A DNA stretch of 29,140 bases from WHSV01 sp050694055 (GCA_050694055.1 JBOGWX010000025.1:1-29140); one strand, 5' to 3'. Shown: positions 7,372 through 17,790, counted from the stretch's first letter. Numbers and translations are program-made. The notes: a model not told the origin generated them from the letters alone.

Positions 7372-8260
7372 CGAACAGACTTCCGAAGTCGATGTCGGTG
7401 CCGGCGATGACCGAGGCGATGATGAGGATGACCGCCCCCGGCACGATGAGGGTCGAGACGATGAGGCTGACGCGCGGCGACGCCTTGGCCGCGCGGCGGC
7501 GCGCCGACTGATAGAACGACCGCCGCATGTCCTCGGCGAGATTTCCGATGGCGTCGGCGAGCGGCACTCCGAGCTCTTCGGCCTGGAGCAACGCGGTCAC
7601 GAAGAGGTTGAGTGACTCCGAGGAATTGCGGTGCTTGATCCCCTCGAGCGCCTGGCGCCGGCTCATACCCAGCTCCATCTGGCGCAGCGCGGTCATGATC
7701 TCTTCACTCAGCGGCCCCTCGAGGGCCTCGGCGACGCGCGCCAGAGCCGATCGAAAGGCTACGCCCGCCGCGATGGTGACCGCGAGGATGTCGAGAAAAT
7801 CCGGGAGATCGCGCTCGATGCGCGCCTGACGCGCCCGGGCGACGCCGGCGAGCCAGATGTCGGTGTAGAACCACCCGAACGCCATGAACAGCGCACCGGT
7901 CACGAGGTTTCCGCGCAGCGCGAACAACACGCCGGTGCCACCCATGACGATCGTGTAACCGGCCTTCCTGCCCGCGTAGCCCTCGAGCGTCATCCCGCCC
8001 GGCTTGCCCGCCGAGTCGAGCTTGGCTCGAATCGACGCGCGCTTGTGCTCGCTGAGATAGCCGAGGACGCTCGGCGCAAAGCGATCCCCCAGAGCGGCGT
8101 AGAGGCGTCCCACGAGAGTGCGGCGGTCTCCACCGCGCGCACCCGAGATCCGCTCGGCTTGCAGGCGCGCGGCCGGTCCACGGTCTTTCATGAGCCGCCA
8201 TCCCCAGCCCGCCATCACTAGGCACGCCGTCATCGCACCACCGGCCAGTAAGGGGTTCAC
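7364..8260 (-). CDS. tadC: TadC-like pilus assembly membrane protein
   Basis: A 298-residue type II secretion F-domain protein, one of the two polytopic inner-membrane platform proteins of Tad pili. It has a membrane helix at the N-terminus, a central helix pair near 105-135, the cytoplasmic T2SSF domain (about 150-270: DLPDFLDILAVTIAAGVAFR, then LRQMELGMSRRQALEGI), and a C-terminal helix (VSLIVSTLIVPGAVILIIA). The GTG start is 1 nt after the TadB stop, the usual tight TadB-TadC order. It should dock the TadA ATPase with TadB. Confidence 0.92.
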   Translation of the reverse strand: MNPLLAGGAMTACLVMAGWGWRLMKDRGPAARLQAERISGARGGDRRTLVGRLYAALGDRFAPSVLGYLSEHKRASIRAKLDSAGKPGGMTLEGYAGRKAGYTIVMGGTGVLFALRGNLVTGALFMAFGWFYTDIWLAGVARARQARIERDLPDFLDILAVTIAAGVAFRSALARVAEALEGPLSEEIMTALRQMELGMSRRQALEGIKHRNSSESLNLFVTALLQAEELGVPLADAIGNLAEDMRRSFYQSARRRAAKASPRVSLIVSTLIVPGAVILIIASVIAGTDIDFGSLFGA

Positions 8261-8261
8261 G

Positions 8262-9200
8262 TCATATCTCGACTCTCGTGACCCTGCGGATGAGCAGGAA
8301 CCCGAGCGCGAAGAAGAAACCCGCGACGGCTATGGCGATGAGCCCGAAGAGCGAGGAGGTGAGTTGATCGAGAACCCCGGGGGTGATGGCGTTCATCAGC
8401 AACACCGTGACCGCACCCAGCGCGGCCACCATGTACCCGGTGGACACGGAGCCGGCCATGACCGTGCGGATCTCGCGCGCCAGATCGCGTCGCTGATCGA
8501 GCGTCTCGGCCATGTCATGCAGCGCGTTCACGAGGTCGCCACCGGAGCGCTGTTGAATGACGAGCGTCGAGATGAGCACTCCCACGTCGCGCGACGGCAT
8601 CCGCTGCTCGAGGTTCTGCAACGCTCGTCCGACCGACTGACCGAGCGCCAGTTCCTCGCCGACGAGACGCAGCTCCTCGGCTGCAGGCTCGTCGAGCTCG
8701 TCGGCGGCCATGTCGATGGCGGCCCGGATGGCAAGTCCCGCGCTGGAGGCGTTCGACAGAAGCCGGGCGATCTCGGGAAGCTGAGTCACGAAGGCGAGCC
8801 GGCGCCTCTCCCTCTGCCTCTCGACCCGGGCGACGCATATCCGGACACAAACCGCGCCCCCCGCCAGCGCAAGCCAGAGCGGCGCAATGGTGTTGAACAA
8901 CAGCGTCCCCGCCACGAAGGCGGCCGCACAGAGCATCAGAAAATCGATCGTCATCATGCGCACACCGGCCGACCCGATGCGCATTCCGAGTGACCGGCCG
9001 AGCGCGGTTCTCAGCAGGCGGCGATCGAGCCGGTAGCGGAGGCGCGCCGCGCGCTTCTCCGCCAGCTCCAGGGCGCTGCGCTCGGCGATGGCGGCTCGCT
9101 CGGCCCGGTCGCGTAAGAAGACTCGCAGGGCCAGCAGCGCCACCACGGTCGTGACGAGCAGCAGGGCGAGGGCGACGGCCGGGTCGGCGAAATCCATCAC
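8262..9200 (-). CDS. tadB: TadB-like pilus assembly membrane protein
   Basis: A 312-residue T2SSF-domain protein with a membrane helix at residues 8-27, a helix pair at about 85-120, the cytoplasmic F domain (about 135-255: FVTQLPEIARLLSNASSAGL, later QQRSGGDLVNALHDMAETL), and two C-terminal helices ending in a basic tail. The GTG at 9200 overlaps the TadA stop (GTGA). An ATG directly after it (9197) is an equally good start and changes the protein by one residue. With TadC it forms the membrane platform driven by TadA. Confidence 0.92.
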   Translation of the reverse strand: MMDFADPAVALALLLVTTVVALLALRVFLRDRAERAAIAERSALELAEKRAARLRYRLDRRLLRTALGRSLGMRIGSAGVRMMTIDFLMLCAAAFVAGTLLFNTIAPLWLALAGGAVCVRICVARVERQRERRRLAFVTQLPEIARLLSNASSAGLAIRAAIDMAADELDEPAAEELRLVGEELALGQSVGRALQNLEQRMPSRDVGVLISTLVIQQRSGGDLVNALHDMAETLDQRRDLAREIRTVMAGSVSTGYMVAALGAVTVLLMNAITPGVLDQLTSSLFGLIAIAVAGFFFALGFLLIRRVTRVEI

Positions 9201-10540
9201 ACCGCCTCACGCTCGGGAGCCACAGGCCTGTCGGCGGCATCGGTGAACTCGCGCGGCACCTTCTCGCCCGCCATCAGCAGACGCTCACGGACGTTGTCCG
9301 GCAACGGGAAGTGGACGAAGCGTCCGGTGACCCTTCGGTCGGGACCGACGGCATTGGGCTGGAAGCCTGCGATCGTGGCGAGGCGAAACTTCTCGCGCCG
9401 CTGGGACGCAACCACTGCGATCTCTGCGACCCTCCTCTGGCCGTCGGAGGTGCGCACCAGTTGGACGATGACGTCGATCGCGCTGTTTATCTGGTCGCGC
9501 AGAGCGTCGTAGGGCACGTTGAGGTCGCTCATCGAGGCGAGGGTCGAGAGGCGCACGATGGCGTCCTCCGTCGAGTTCGCGTGCAGGGTTGCGATCGATC
9601 CCTCGTGCCCGGTGTTCATCGCTTGGAGCATGTCCAGCGTCTCGGCGCCGCGCACCTCGCCCACGAGGATGCGGTCCGGGCGCATACGAAGGGAGTTGCG
9701 AACGAGATCCCTAATCGTGATCTCACCCTTGCCCTCGACGTTGGGGGGCCGCGACTCGAGAGAGATGATGTGCGGCTGTTTGAGCTGCAGCTCCGCCGAG
9801 TCTTCGATGGTCACGATGCGCTCACCCTCCGGGATGGACTCGCTAAGCGCGTTGAGCAACGTCGTCTTTCCGGTGCCGGTTCCTCCGGACACGATCACGT
9901 TGAACCTGGTGCGTACGAACGAACTGATGAGGCGCGCGATTCCTTCCTCCATCGCGCCCATATCCATCAATTCCTCGAGTGAGTAAGCGCGTGGAAAACG
10001 CCGGATCGTGAGGGTCGGTCCCGTGAGCGCAAGGGGTGGAATGATTACGTTGACGCGCTCTCCGGAGGGCAGGCGAGCATCCACCATGGGACTGGACTCG
10101 TCGACCCTACGGTTCACTGCGGAGACGATTCGGTCGATCGTTAGGTAGAGCTGGTGCTCGTCGGCGAAACGGGCATCGACCCTCTCCAGAAGGCCATCGC
10201 GCTCGATCCAGATGTCGGTGGGACCGTTCACCATGATCTCGGTTATGGACTCGTCGTTGATCAGCGGTTCGAGGACACCCAGCCCCAGGGACTCGTCGAC
10301 GATCTGTCGGATCAACGAGGAACGCTCGGCCGTGGTCAGCACCGGCCCCTCGCGCGTCAGGATGTGTCCGACTACTCTTTCGAGCCGGGCGCGGCGCTGC
10401 GAGTTGCTAAGCGTCGCAAGCTCGGTGAGGTCCACCTCTTCGAGAAGCTTGCGCCGGTATAGCGCGACCGTGTGCTTCTCGCCCGGGCCGGCTGCGCCCT
10501 GCTCGAGGTCGTCGGCGGCGATTCTGTCCTTCAGTCCCAC
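9197..10540 (-). CDS. tadA: TadA/CpaF secretion ATPase
   Basis: A 447-residue ATPase of the type II/IV secretion superfamily that powers pilin extension at the inner membrane. All motifs are present: the N-terminal domain (INDESITEIMVNGP), Walker A GGTGTGKTT near residue 220, the Asp box (VTIEDSAELQL), Walker B (RPDRILVGEVRGAE) and the His box (NTGHEGSIATLHANS). The GTG start has a GGGAG about 8 nt upstream. It follows the TadE stop by 20 nt and overlaps tadB by four bases. Nothing unusual; length matches CpaF proteins. Confidence 0.96.
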   Translation of the reverse strand: MGLKDRIAADDLEQGAAGPGEKHTVALYRRKLLEEVDLTELATLSNSQRRARLERVVGHILTREGPVLTTAERSSLIRQIVDESLGLGVLEPLINDESITEIMVNGPTDIWIERDGLLERVDARFADEHQLYLTIDRIVSAVNRRVDESSPMVDARLPSGERVNVIIPPLALTGPTLTIRRFPRAYSLEELMDMGAMEEGIARLISSFVRTRFNVIVSGGTGTGKTTLLNALSESIPEGERIVTIEDSAELQLKQPHIISLESRPPNVEGKGEITIRDLVRNSLRMRPDRILVGEVRGAETLDMLQAMNTGHEGSIATLHANSTEDAIVRLSTLASMSDLNVPYDALRDQINSAIDVIVQLVRTSDGQRRVAEIAVVASQRREKFRLATIAGFQPNAVGPDRRVTGRFVHFPLPDNVRERLLMAGEKVPREFTDAADRPVAPEREAV

Positions 10541-10560
10541 TAACGGCTCCCCTGTGACGG

Positions 10561-10935
10561 CTAGTCGGTAGACGGCAACGTGGCGGTGCGCGTGATGGCG
10601 AAGTTCTCACTGGTGATCTGCGGCAGAACGATCGGTATCTCGACCCTCACGGTGGCTCTCTCGCCGTCGACCGACGCCGTCGCGCCGTCGCGCACGAAGG
10701 GCGCAAGCGAATCGATTGCCGCGGCGCTGCCGTCCCCGCCGCGGCCCTCTACCCGGCTACCGTTGCGAGCAGCGTTCTCCGCGTTCACCGCGATGAATCC
10801 CGCGACCAGCACCTGCCACGCGAACAACGCCGCCATCAGAAGATAGGGAAGCATGCCGATGGTCTCGATCGACGCCGAGCCACGCTGGTTGCGGCGACAG
10901 CTTCTGTCCACCTCGCCCACCTCCGTCTCAGTCAT
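10561..10935 (-). CDS. tadE: TadE-like minor pseudopilin
   Basis: A 124-residue pseudopilin with the TadE signature RGSASIETIGMLPYLLMAALF (cytoplasmic charged start, invariant Glu, one membrane helix), followed by an extracellular domain of about 75 residues. The frame is open further upstream inside the CpaE-TadE gene, but the ATG at 10935 is the natural start: it overlaps the upstream stop by 8 nt and gives a typical 24-residue leader. It closely resembles the TadE domain fused to CpaE directly upstream, so the two likely arose by duplication and may form a TadE/TadF-like pair in the pilus base. Confidence 0.88.
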   Translation of the reverse strand: MTETEVGEVDRSCRRNQRGSASIETIGMLPYLLMAALFAWQVLVAGFIAVNAENAARNGSRVEGRGGDGSAAAIDSLAPFVRDGATASVDGERATVRVEIPIVLPQITSENFAITRTATLPSTD

Positions 10936-12541
10936 CGTCGCCGTCTCTCGGTTCCGGCGCTCTCGTCTCGAATTCGTCCGGCAGCGGTTCGTCCTCGAGG
11001 ACCGCGCCGGAACGGGCATCGACTTCGAACGGGCTCCTGACTCCGGGCACAATCAGCGGCACCTGCAAGGTCACCTCTACGAAGTCCTCTCCCTCGTCGA
11101 CCTCGAGGCCCCTGCGCCAGACCGAATGGGTCTCGTCCGTTACCTTCTGGCTCGCGTTCTCGCCCACCGACAGCGCCCTGGCCCCCTCGCGTGCCCCGTG
11201 ACCTGCGACCACGTAGGTGAGGCCGACCAGCACCATCTGGAAGGTGAACAACGCAAGGAGGATGATGAGGGCGGCGAGCCCGACGGTCTCGATCGACGCC
11301 TGGCCACTCTGACCCAGCGCGCTCCGCGGCTGCCCCGCCCGGGCCTTCGTCTTCCTGGTGCTCTCGGTGGGGAGCAAATCGATCTCTTGCGCCAGCGCCA
11401 CGATCGAGCTACGCAACGACCCCTCGGCCAACCGGGCCGGCACTCCGGTGTTCACGGCCGGCTCGAGGTCCCTGAAGCCGGCCGGGAGAATCGTACGAGC
11501 AAGTGGCGCTTCGACGACCTTCTTGACGAGATCGGGTTGCACCTCGGAGTCGCGGTGGGCGCGGTTGAGCACGATCGACACCTCGTCTCTGCTGCTCGAC
11601 TTCGGATTTCGTATCTCGAGCCGGTTCCACATCCCGAGCAGACGGTTGGCGGCACGTAGCGATGGGACGTCGGGGGTCGCCACCATCAGCACGCGATCGG
11701 CCATGTCGATGGCAACCGCGTTGGCTTCGGTAACGACCGAGCCGACGTCGACGATGACGACTTCGAAGTTGGACTTGAGCGTGCCCAGGATGCGGCGCGC
11801 CGCGGGTGCGGTGACGTCTTCCTCCTGCTCGCCGTCGGGAGGCGCCAGGAGCACTCGCAGTCCCGACTGGTGCACGTAGAGCGTGTCCTCCAGCACTCTC
11901 GGCGACAGCTCGTGTGCGACGTCGATGAGATCGAACACGCTTCGTCGATGCGACAGATCCAGCAAGACGCCGATGTCCCCGGACTGCAGGTCGAAGTCAA
12001 CGAGGCATACCGAGCGGCTGCGTCCCCCGGGCGTGGTCGACGACAGGGCGAGGTGCAGTGCGACCGTCGAGCATCCCGCGCCGCCCTTGGCCCCCGCAAC
12101 CGCGATGAGGTGGCCGCCGATGCCGAGGTGCATCGAGCTCGCAGCCTCGTCCCGGGCGCGGGCGCGCAGCTGTTGCGTCCACGCGCCGGCCGCCTTGACC
12201 CCCTGCAGCTCCTCGAAGCTGAGCGGCAGCGCGAGCACATCGCGTGCGCCGGCCTGGAGAGCCGAGCGAAGCACCTCGGAGGTGCGCTCGCGCACCACCA
12301 GCACGATGCTGACCTGTGGGTGTCGCTGGCCGACCTCGCGCGCCAGATCCATCACCGGCAGGGGGCCGATGTCCTCGTGCAGCACGACGACGTCGACCGG
12401 CTCCGAGGCCAGGGCCGCCATCACCTCGCCGGCGTGGGCCGCGGTCGCGGTCACCGCGAGGTCGCCGTCCTCGGCCATCAGGTCGGCGGCCTGGCCGCTC
12501 AAAGCCGGATCGGCGATTCCCAGCAAGACCTCGTAAGTCAT
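10928..12541 (-). CDS. cpaE: CpaE-like MinD/ParA-family ATPase fused to a TadE-like pseudopilin
   Basis: A 537-residue fusion. Residues 1-120 are a receiver-like domain that has lost the phosphoacceptor Asp (VVVLHEDI, His in its place), as CpaE/TadZ proteins do. Residues about 140-395 are a MinD/ParA-type ATPase with the deviant Walker A GAKGGAGCST and Walker A' LVDFDLQSGD. After a basic linker, residues 412-537 are a TadE domain: GQASIETVG with Glu418, a membrane helix, then an extracellular part. The frame is continuous and the linker has no ATG; an in-frame TTG or CTG internal start cannot be excluded. CpaE/TadZ normally marks the pilus site at the pole, so the fusion would tether it to a pseudopilin. 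GGAGGG precedes the ATG. Confidence 0.88.
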   Translation of the reverse strand: MTYEVLLGIADPALSGQAADLMAEDGDLAVTATAAHAGEVMAALASEPVDVVVLHEDIGPLPVMDLAREVGQRHPQVSIVLVVRERTSEVLRSALQAGARDVLALPLSFEELQGVKAAGAWTQQLRARARDEAASSMHLGIGGHLIAVAGAKGGAGCSTVALHLALSSTTPGGRSRSVCLVDFDLQSGDIGVLLDLSHRRSVFDLIDVAHELSPRVLEDTLYVHQSGLRVLLAPPDGEQEEDVTAPAARRILGTLKSNFEVVIVDVGSVVTEANAVAIDMADRVLMVATPDVPSLRAANRLLGMWNRLEIRNPKSSSRDEVSIVLNRAHRDSEVQPDLVKKVVEAPLARTILPAGFRDLEPAVNTGVPARLAEGSLRSSIVALAQEIDLLPTESTRKTKARAGQPRSALGQSGQASIETVGLAALIILLALFTFQMVLVGLTYVVAGHGAREGARALSVGENASQKVTDETHSVWRRGLEVDEGEDFVEVTLQVPLIVPGVRSPFEVDARSGAVLEDEPLPDEFETRAPEPRDGDDD

Positions 12542-12648
12542 GTTCCCTCCACGCGATCGTCGAGACGATCGCTCATCTCTTCTTCCACGCGATCGTCGAG
12601 ACGATCGACCATTCCGGGCCTCACGCGATCGTCGAGACGATCGCTCAT
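12538..12648 (-). CDS. 36-residue microprotein of three 12-residue repeats
   Basis: A short open frame between cpaB and cpaE. It starts with an ATG that overlaps the cpaB stop (ATGA, 12648-12645) and ends with a TGA that overlaps the cpaE start (ATGA, 12541-12538). It encodes three copies of M-(S/V)-DRLDDRV plus three variable residues (RPG, EEE, EGT), a highly charged, probably helical peptide with no membrane segment. The repeat unit is exactly 36 bp, so the frame is kept. Each repeat begins with ATG preceded by a purine-rich stretch, and the last repeat carries the Shine-Dalgarno of cpaE. Translation by re-initiation is plausible. The frame is certain; that a protein is made is not. Confidence 0.5.
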   Translation of the reverse strand: MSDRLDDRVRPGMVDRLDDRVEEEMSDRLDDRVEGT

Positions 12649-12658
12649 TCCGGGGCCC
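12551..12658. repeat. Three tandem 36-bp repeats containing an inverted repeat
   Basis: Units lie at 12551-12586, 12587-12622 and 12623-12658. The first 20 bases of each unit are identical, and the tails of units 2 and 3 are alike. Each holds CGATCGTCTCGACGATCG (minus strand), an 8-bp inverted repeat around a 2-nt centre. It could be a DNA-binding palindrome or an RNA hairpin. The array coincides with the microprotein frame and the cpaB-cpaE junction, so protein-coding and regulatory roles are both possible. Confidence 0.9.
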
Positions 12659-13433
12659 CCTGGGCTCCCTGGAAGTTCAGGCCCGGCGGCATCGAGCAGT
12701 TGCCGGGTTGCGGCACCTCCGCCTGCGCGGATCCGACCGGACCGCTTGCGCCGTCGTCGAACGCGCTGGTGGCGCCGAGGACGGCGAGGCGCACCTCCGA
12801 GGCGAAGCTCTCGGCGAAGACGAGCTGAACCCCGAGCTCGGGGGGCAGCGCGAAGGTCACGGGGATGACGGTCGACACGTCGGTGGCGCCCGTCTCCGTA
12901 GCCTCGGGATCGGGCCGCTCGCCGCCGACCTTGAGGACCGTGACGTCGCTCATGAGCAGCATCGCGCAGTCGCTCGGGATGGCGTCGTTACCGTTGCCCC
13001 CGGCGGAAAAGCTCGCGTAGATATCGACCATGGAGCCTTCGGCGATCTCGCCGAGCACGCCCGTCACCGCGTCGACCGCGATCGCGATCTCCTGCTCGCC
13101 CTCCCTCAGGGCCGGCGGAGGGCCGAGCACGCCCTCCTGCAGGATGGTCCCCTCGGGAAGGTCGGCCGAGGGCACCAGGGAGCCGGCCAGCAGATCCTGC
13201 TCGGTGAGGGCTCCGGGGGGCACGTACTTCTCGGGGATCTCGACCCGCTCGACCGAATCCGCCGGCAAGGGCTCGAATGCCGCCACCTCGGTGTTGAGCT
13301 GGAGCACCATGCGCTTCGGCCCGACCTCTCGCTGGACCTCCGCCACGTAGCTCGAGATCGAGAAGAAGACGGCCACCGCTCCGATGACGGCGACGGCCAA
13401 GAGGAGGGCGCCCCGACGCTGGCGTGGATTCAT
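12645..13433 (-). CDS. cpaB: CpaB/RcpC-like pilus assembly protein (SAF domain)
   Basis: 262 residues from the ATG at 13433. It has a basic start, one membrane helix (about 9-27, GALLLAVAVIGAVAVFF), an extracytoplasmic SAF-like domain (about 40-110, with EIPEKYVPPGALTEQDLLAG and DLPEGTILQEGVL), then the CpaB/RcpC region (EIAIAVDAVTGVLGEIAEGSMVDIYA). It ends in a low-complexity tail with one Cys. Longer frames (to 13616) are rejected because 13433 overlaps the upstream stop by four bases (ATGA) and gives the proper membrane anchor. In diderms CpaB gates the secretin; in this apparent monoderm it probably scaffolds pilus passage through the wall. Confidence 0.88.
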   Translation of the reverse strand: MNPRQRRGALLLAVAVIGAVAVFFSISSYVAEVQREVGPKRMVLQLNTEVAAFEPLPADSVERVEIPEKYVPPGALTEQDLLAGSLVPSADLPEGTILQEGVLGPPPALREGEQEIAIAVDAVTGVLGEIAEGSMVDIYASFSAGGNGNDAIPSDCAMLLMSDVTVLKVGGERPDPEATETGATDVSTVIPVTFALPPELGVQLVFAESFASEVRLAVLGATSAFDDGASGPVGSAQAEVPQPGNCSMPPGLNFQGAQGAPE

Positions 13434-14281
13434 GCGGCGCCTCCGGCAAGGGCGTTGGATGCGACGTCGAGCCCGCAGAAGGGGCAGTGCCGGGTCGCGA
13501 TCGCCTCGCCGCACCAGCGGCACAGAAACGGCGCCAGGCTCTGGGTGATACGCCGAGCGATGACCGGCACGTCTACCGGATAAGCCACCGCCTCGACCAG
13601 CTTCGAGGTTCCCCACCAGCGGGGGCCGAGCGGCGTGGGATCGAAGCGCGCCGTAGGAGGCCGTCCCAGGGCGGGAGAGATGACCTCTTCGATCCAGGTC
13701 GGGCCGCCGGCGTCGCGCGCGGCGATGGCGAGCATAGTCGGCCGAAAGGTGGTCGGAAGCGGCACCGTCCTGTCCTTCTTGCCGAGCGTCTTGACCGCCG
13801 GCTCAGGCCAGAACGAGACGCCGAACGACGTCGTCGGCCACATCGAGACCAGGTGCTGGGTCATGCTGGGGGCCGGGTGACTCAACCGCGCAACGCTGCC
13901 CAGCCACGCGAGCACCAGCAGCTCGCGCTCGAGGCTCGGCAGGCCCGCGATCAAGACGCCGGGGGCCTCGATGTACGGGGTGACCGCCGAGGCCAGAGCA
14001 GTGAGGGTCGCCCCCGCCAGCGGTGGAAGCTTGGTGCCGTAGCTGGTCAGGCTCGCCGTGTTGAGCGCCGTGCGCACGGTCTCGAGACGGGCGAGAGAGG
14101 GCTCCGCCGCGTAGTCGGGATAGATCGCCAGCGCGTGTCCCGTGCCGGCGATGCCGGAGCGCACGGTATCGACGAGTCGCTCGAGATCGTGGGGCTCGGG
14201 CTCGTGCGAGAACGCCGGAATCGGGCCTCCGCCCGACACGAAGGCCTCTGCCTTGAAGCCGATAGAGATGATCGCCGTCAT
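13430..14281 (-). CDS. Unknown protein with a C-terminal zinc ribbon, first gene of the tad operon
   Basis: 283 residues from ATG 14281 (MTAIISIGFKAEAF). No catalytic motif that I recognise. The body (1-240) looks globular and soluble, with the well-predicted strands of an alpha/beta protein and no signal peptide. The last 40 residues hold a four-Cys zinc ribbon (CRWCG and CPFCG, 10 residues between pairs). The frame is open to 14356 but nothing supports the extension. It overlaps cpaB by four bases, so it belongs to the operon and sits first in it. A cytoplasmic assembly or regulatory factor is possible, but unproven. Confidence 0.7.
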   Translation of the reverse strand: MTAIISIGFKAEAFVSGGGPIPAFSHEPEPHDLERLVDTVRSGIAGTGHALAIYPDYAAEPSLARLETVRTALNTASLTSYGTKLPPLAGATLTALASAVTPYIEAPGVLIAGLPSLERELLVLAWLGSVARLSHPAPSMTQHLVSMWPTTSFGVSFWPEPAVKTLGKKDRTVPLPTTFRPTMLAIAARDAGGPTWIEEVISPALGRPPTARFDPTPLGPRWWGTSKLVEAVAYPVDVPVIARRITQSLAPFLCRWCGEAIATRHCPFCGLDVASNALAGGAA

Positions 14282-14600
14282 TGTGCCGTCACTGTTTGCC
14301 GCCCTAAGGCCCGGCGCACGCTCCCCCTCGCAGCTCGCCCGCACCGGACTCCTCAACCTCGGTTTGAGTGCGTCCCGTCGTCATTCATTGACGTAACGTG
14401 CCCGTCGTAAACCATTTCTTTCCACTCCGGCCGCCTCAGGCGCGCTCAAGATACACCCAGATCATTCCTGTTTGTGGTCGTTTGGAAACAATGCGTGCCG
14501 GGCCCGTAACGCGCGCTTTCTCCTCGCGTTCTCCCTACGGGGACGCGCGACCGCAGAGCACGCTAACCTCACTGAAACCGGTTCGGACCTTGGGGGCGTG
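14282..14600. other. Divergent intergenic region between the tad operon and acs
   Basis: About 320 bp that should hold both promoters. On the plus strand TTGACG (14388-14393) looks like a -35 but has no good -10 at the right distance; TAACCT (14564-14569) is a possible -10 for acs. On the minus strand I see no convincing promoter. No RNA gene or short gene is recognised. Confidence 0.4.
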
Positions 14601-16571
<1,971 letters not shown>

Positions 16572-16651
16572 CGCGCGGTAGGAGTAGCCTCTGGGAGCGG
16601 CAGACAGGAGCTTAGATACAAGCCGAGAGCGAAGCAAAGCGGAGTGATGGA

Positions 16652-17758
16652 GTGGTCAAGCCGCAGGGCGAGATCAGGGTTCTGGTTGCGGACCACACAC
16701 CGGAAGCGCGCACGGTGCTCCGCCGCCTCATCGAGAGCGACCACCGCTTCAGGGTCGTAGCGGAAGCCGCTACCGGCCTCGAGGCCGTCGAGCAACTCGA
16801 CGCGGCGCGCCCGGACGCGGTGGTTCTCGATATCGCCATGCCCGACATGGGGGGCCTCGAGATGATCCCCGTGCTGATGCAGCGCGCTCCGCTCGTTCGC
16901 ATCCTCGTGCTGTCGAGCATGCAATCGCGCGACGCGGCGGAAGAGGTGAAGCGCCGAGGCGCCCACGATTACCTGGAGAAGGGCAGCGGGGTCGGAGCGC
17001 TGTTGACGAAACTACAGAACCTGTTCCCCGAACTCGGCCCTCCGCCCGATGCGTCGCCCGAGACGGCGGCACGAGTGAACATCGATGACGTTATGTCGCT
17101 GCTGGTGCACGAGCTCCAGGCGCCACTGACGGTCGTCGAGGGGCTTTCCATCGCTCTGTCCAGTGCGGTCGAGCGCGGGGACGACGCGACCATCTTCGAG
17201 ACCTCCGAGGCGATCAGGCGGGCGATGGGTACGCTGCGGGCCTTGATTCGCTCCTTTGCCGAGGTGGGGGCGATGGAGGCGGGCCGGCTCACGCTCAACT
17301 TGCGCGAGGCGCAGGTGCCCCAACTCGTGAAGCTGACGGTCGACGATCTGTCGGCCGGGGCCGGGTTTCACACCCTGACCGTCGACGATACAGATGATTT
17401 CGCGGCACAACTCGACACGGTGCGCGTCCGTCGGGTGATCACCAACCTCATCGCCAATGCGATGAAATTCAGTCCCCATCACACGGAGATCACCATACGC
17501 GTTCGTAAAGAGGACGAGAGGTTCTCGATCGGCGTCACCGACGAGGGTCCGGGCATACCTCTCGAACGGCAAAGAGAGCTGTTCCAGAAGTTCTCGCGGC
17601 TCGGAGCAACCGGATCCGGCACGGGCCTGGGGCTCTACCTCTCGCGCGGCATTGCACTGGCGCACAACGGCGACCTCGTCTGCGACAGCCGGCCCGGCCA
17701 AGGTGCCACCTTCACTTTGTGGTTGCCACTCAAGCAAGAGACTTCCGCACGCGCCTGA
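16652..17758 (+). CDS. Receiver-histidine kinase hybrid protein
   Basis: 368 residues. The order is reversed from a normal hybrid: an N-terminal receiver (about 8-125) with phosphoacceptor Asp60 in VVLDIAMPDMGGLE, then a HisKA-like helix with His153 in LVHELQAPLTVVEGLS, then a complete HATPase domain (NLIANAMKFSP, VTDEGPGIP, GTGLGLYLSRGIA). There is no membrane segment, so it is cytoplasmic and its kinase is probably governed by phosphorylation of its own receiver by another kinase. The GTG start at 16652 has GGAG about 7 nt upstream. It lies between acs and the LigD polymerase gene and no partner regulator is adjacent. Confidence 0.88.
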   Translation: MVKPQGEIRVLVADHTPEARTVLRRLIESDHRFRVVAEAATGLEAVEQLDAARPDAVVLDIAMPDMGGLEMIPVLMQRAPLVRILVLSSMQSRDAAEEVKRRGAHDYLEKGSGVGALLTKLQNLFPELGPPPDASPETAARVNIDDVMSLLVHELQAPLTVVEGLSIALSSAVERGDDATIFETSEAIRRAMGTLRALIRSFAEVGAMEAGRLTLNLREAQVPQLVKLTVDDLSAGAGFHTLTVDDTDDFAAQLDTVRVRRVITNLIANAMKFSPHHTEITIRVRKEDERFSIGVTDEGPGIPLERQRELFQKFSRLGATGSGTGLGLYLSRGIALAHNGDLVCDSRPGQGATFTLWLPLKQETSARA

Positions 17759-17775
17759 CGGCTCGCCTGCATCGT

Positions 17776-17790
17776 TAAGGTTGCACGGCG
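17776..17790 (+). promoter_or_regulatory. Possible -10 box close to the LigD polymerase start
   Basis: TAAGGT (17776-17781) lies 9 nt before the ATG at 17791, with only a weak AAGG in between, so the mRNA may be nearly leaderless. There is no clear -35. Confidence 0.35.

Noticed and set aside
12551..12658. CRISPR array
   Set aside because: Only three units, with gaps of about 15 bp that are themselves similar, and in phase with a reading frame; no cas genes.
12540..13583. 347-codon plus-strand frame over cpaB and the repeats
   Set aside because: Low-complexity shadow of cpaB; its repeats are the reverse reading of the microprotein array.
14388..14413. Full sigma-70-type promoter for acs
   Set aside because: TTGACG is good, but no matching -10 lies at 16-18 nt.
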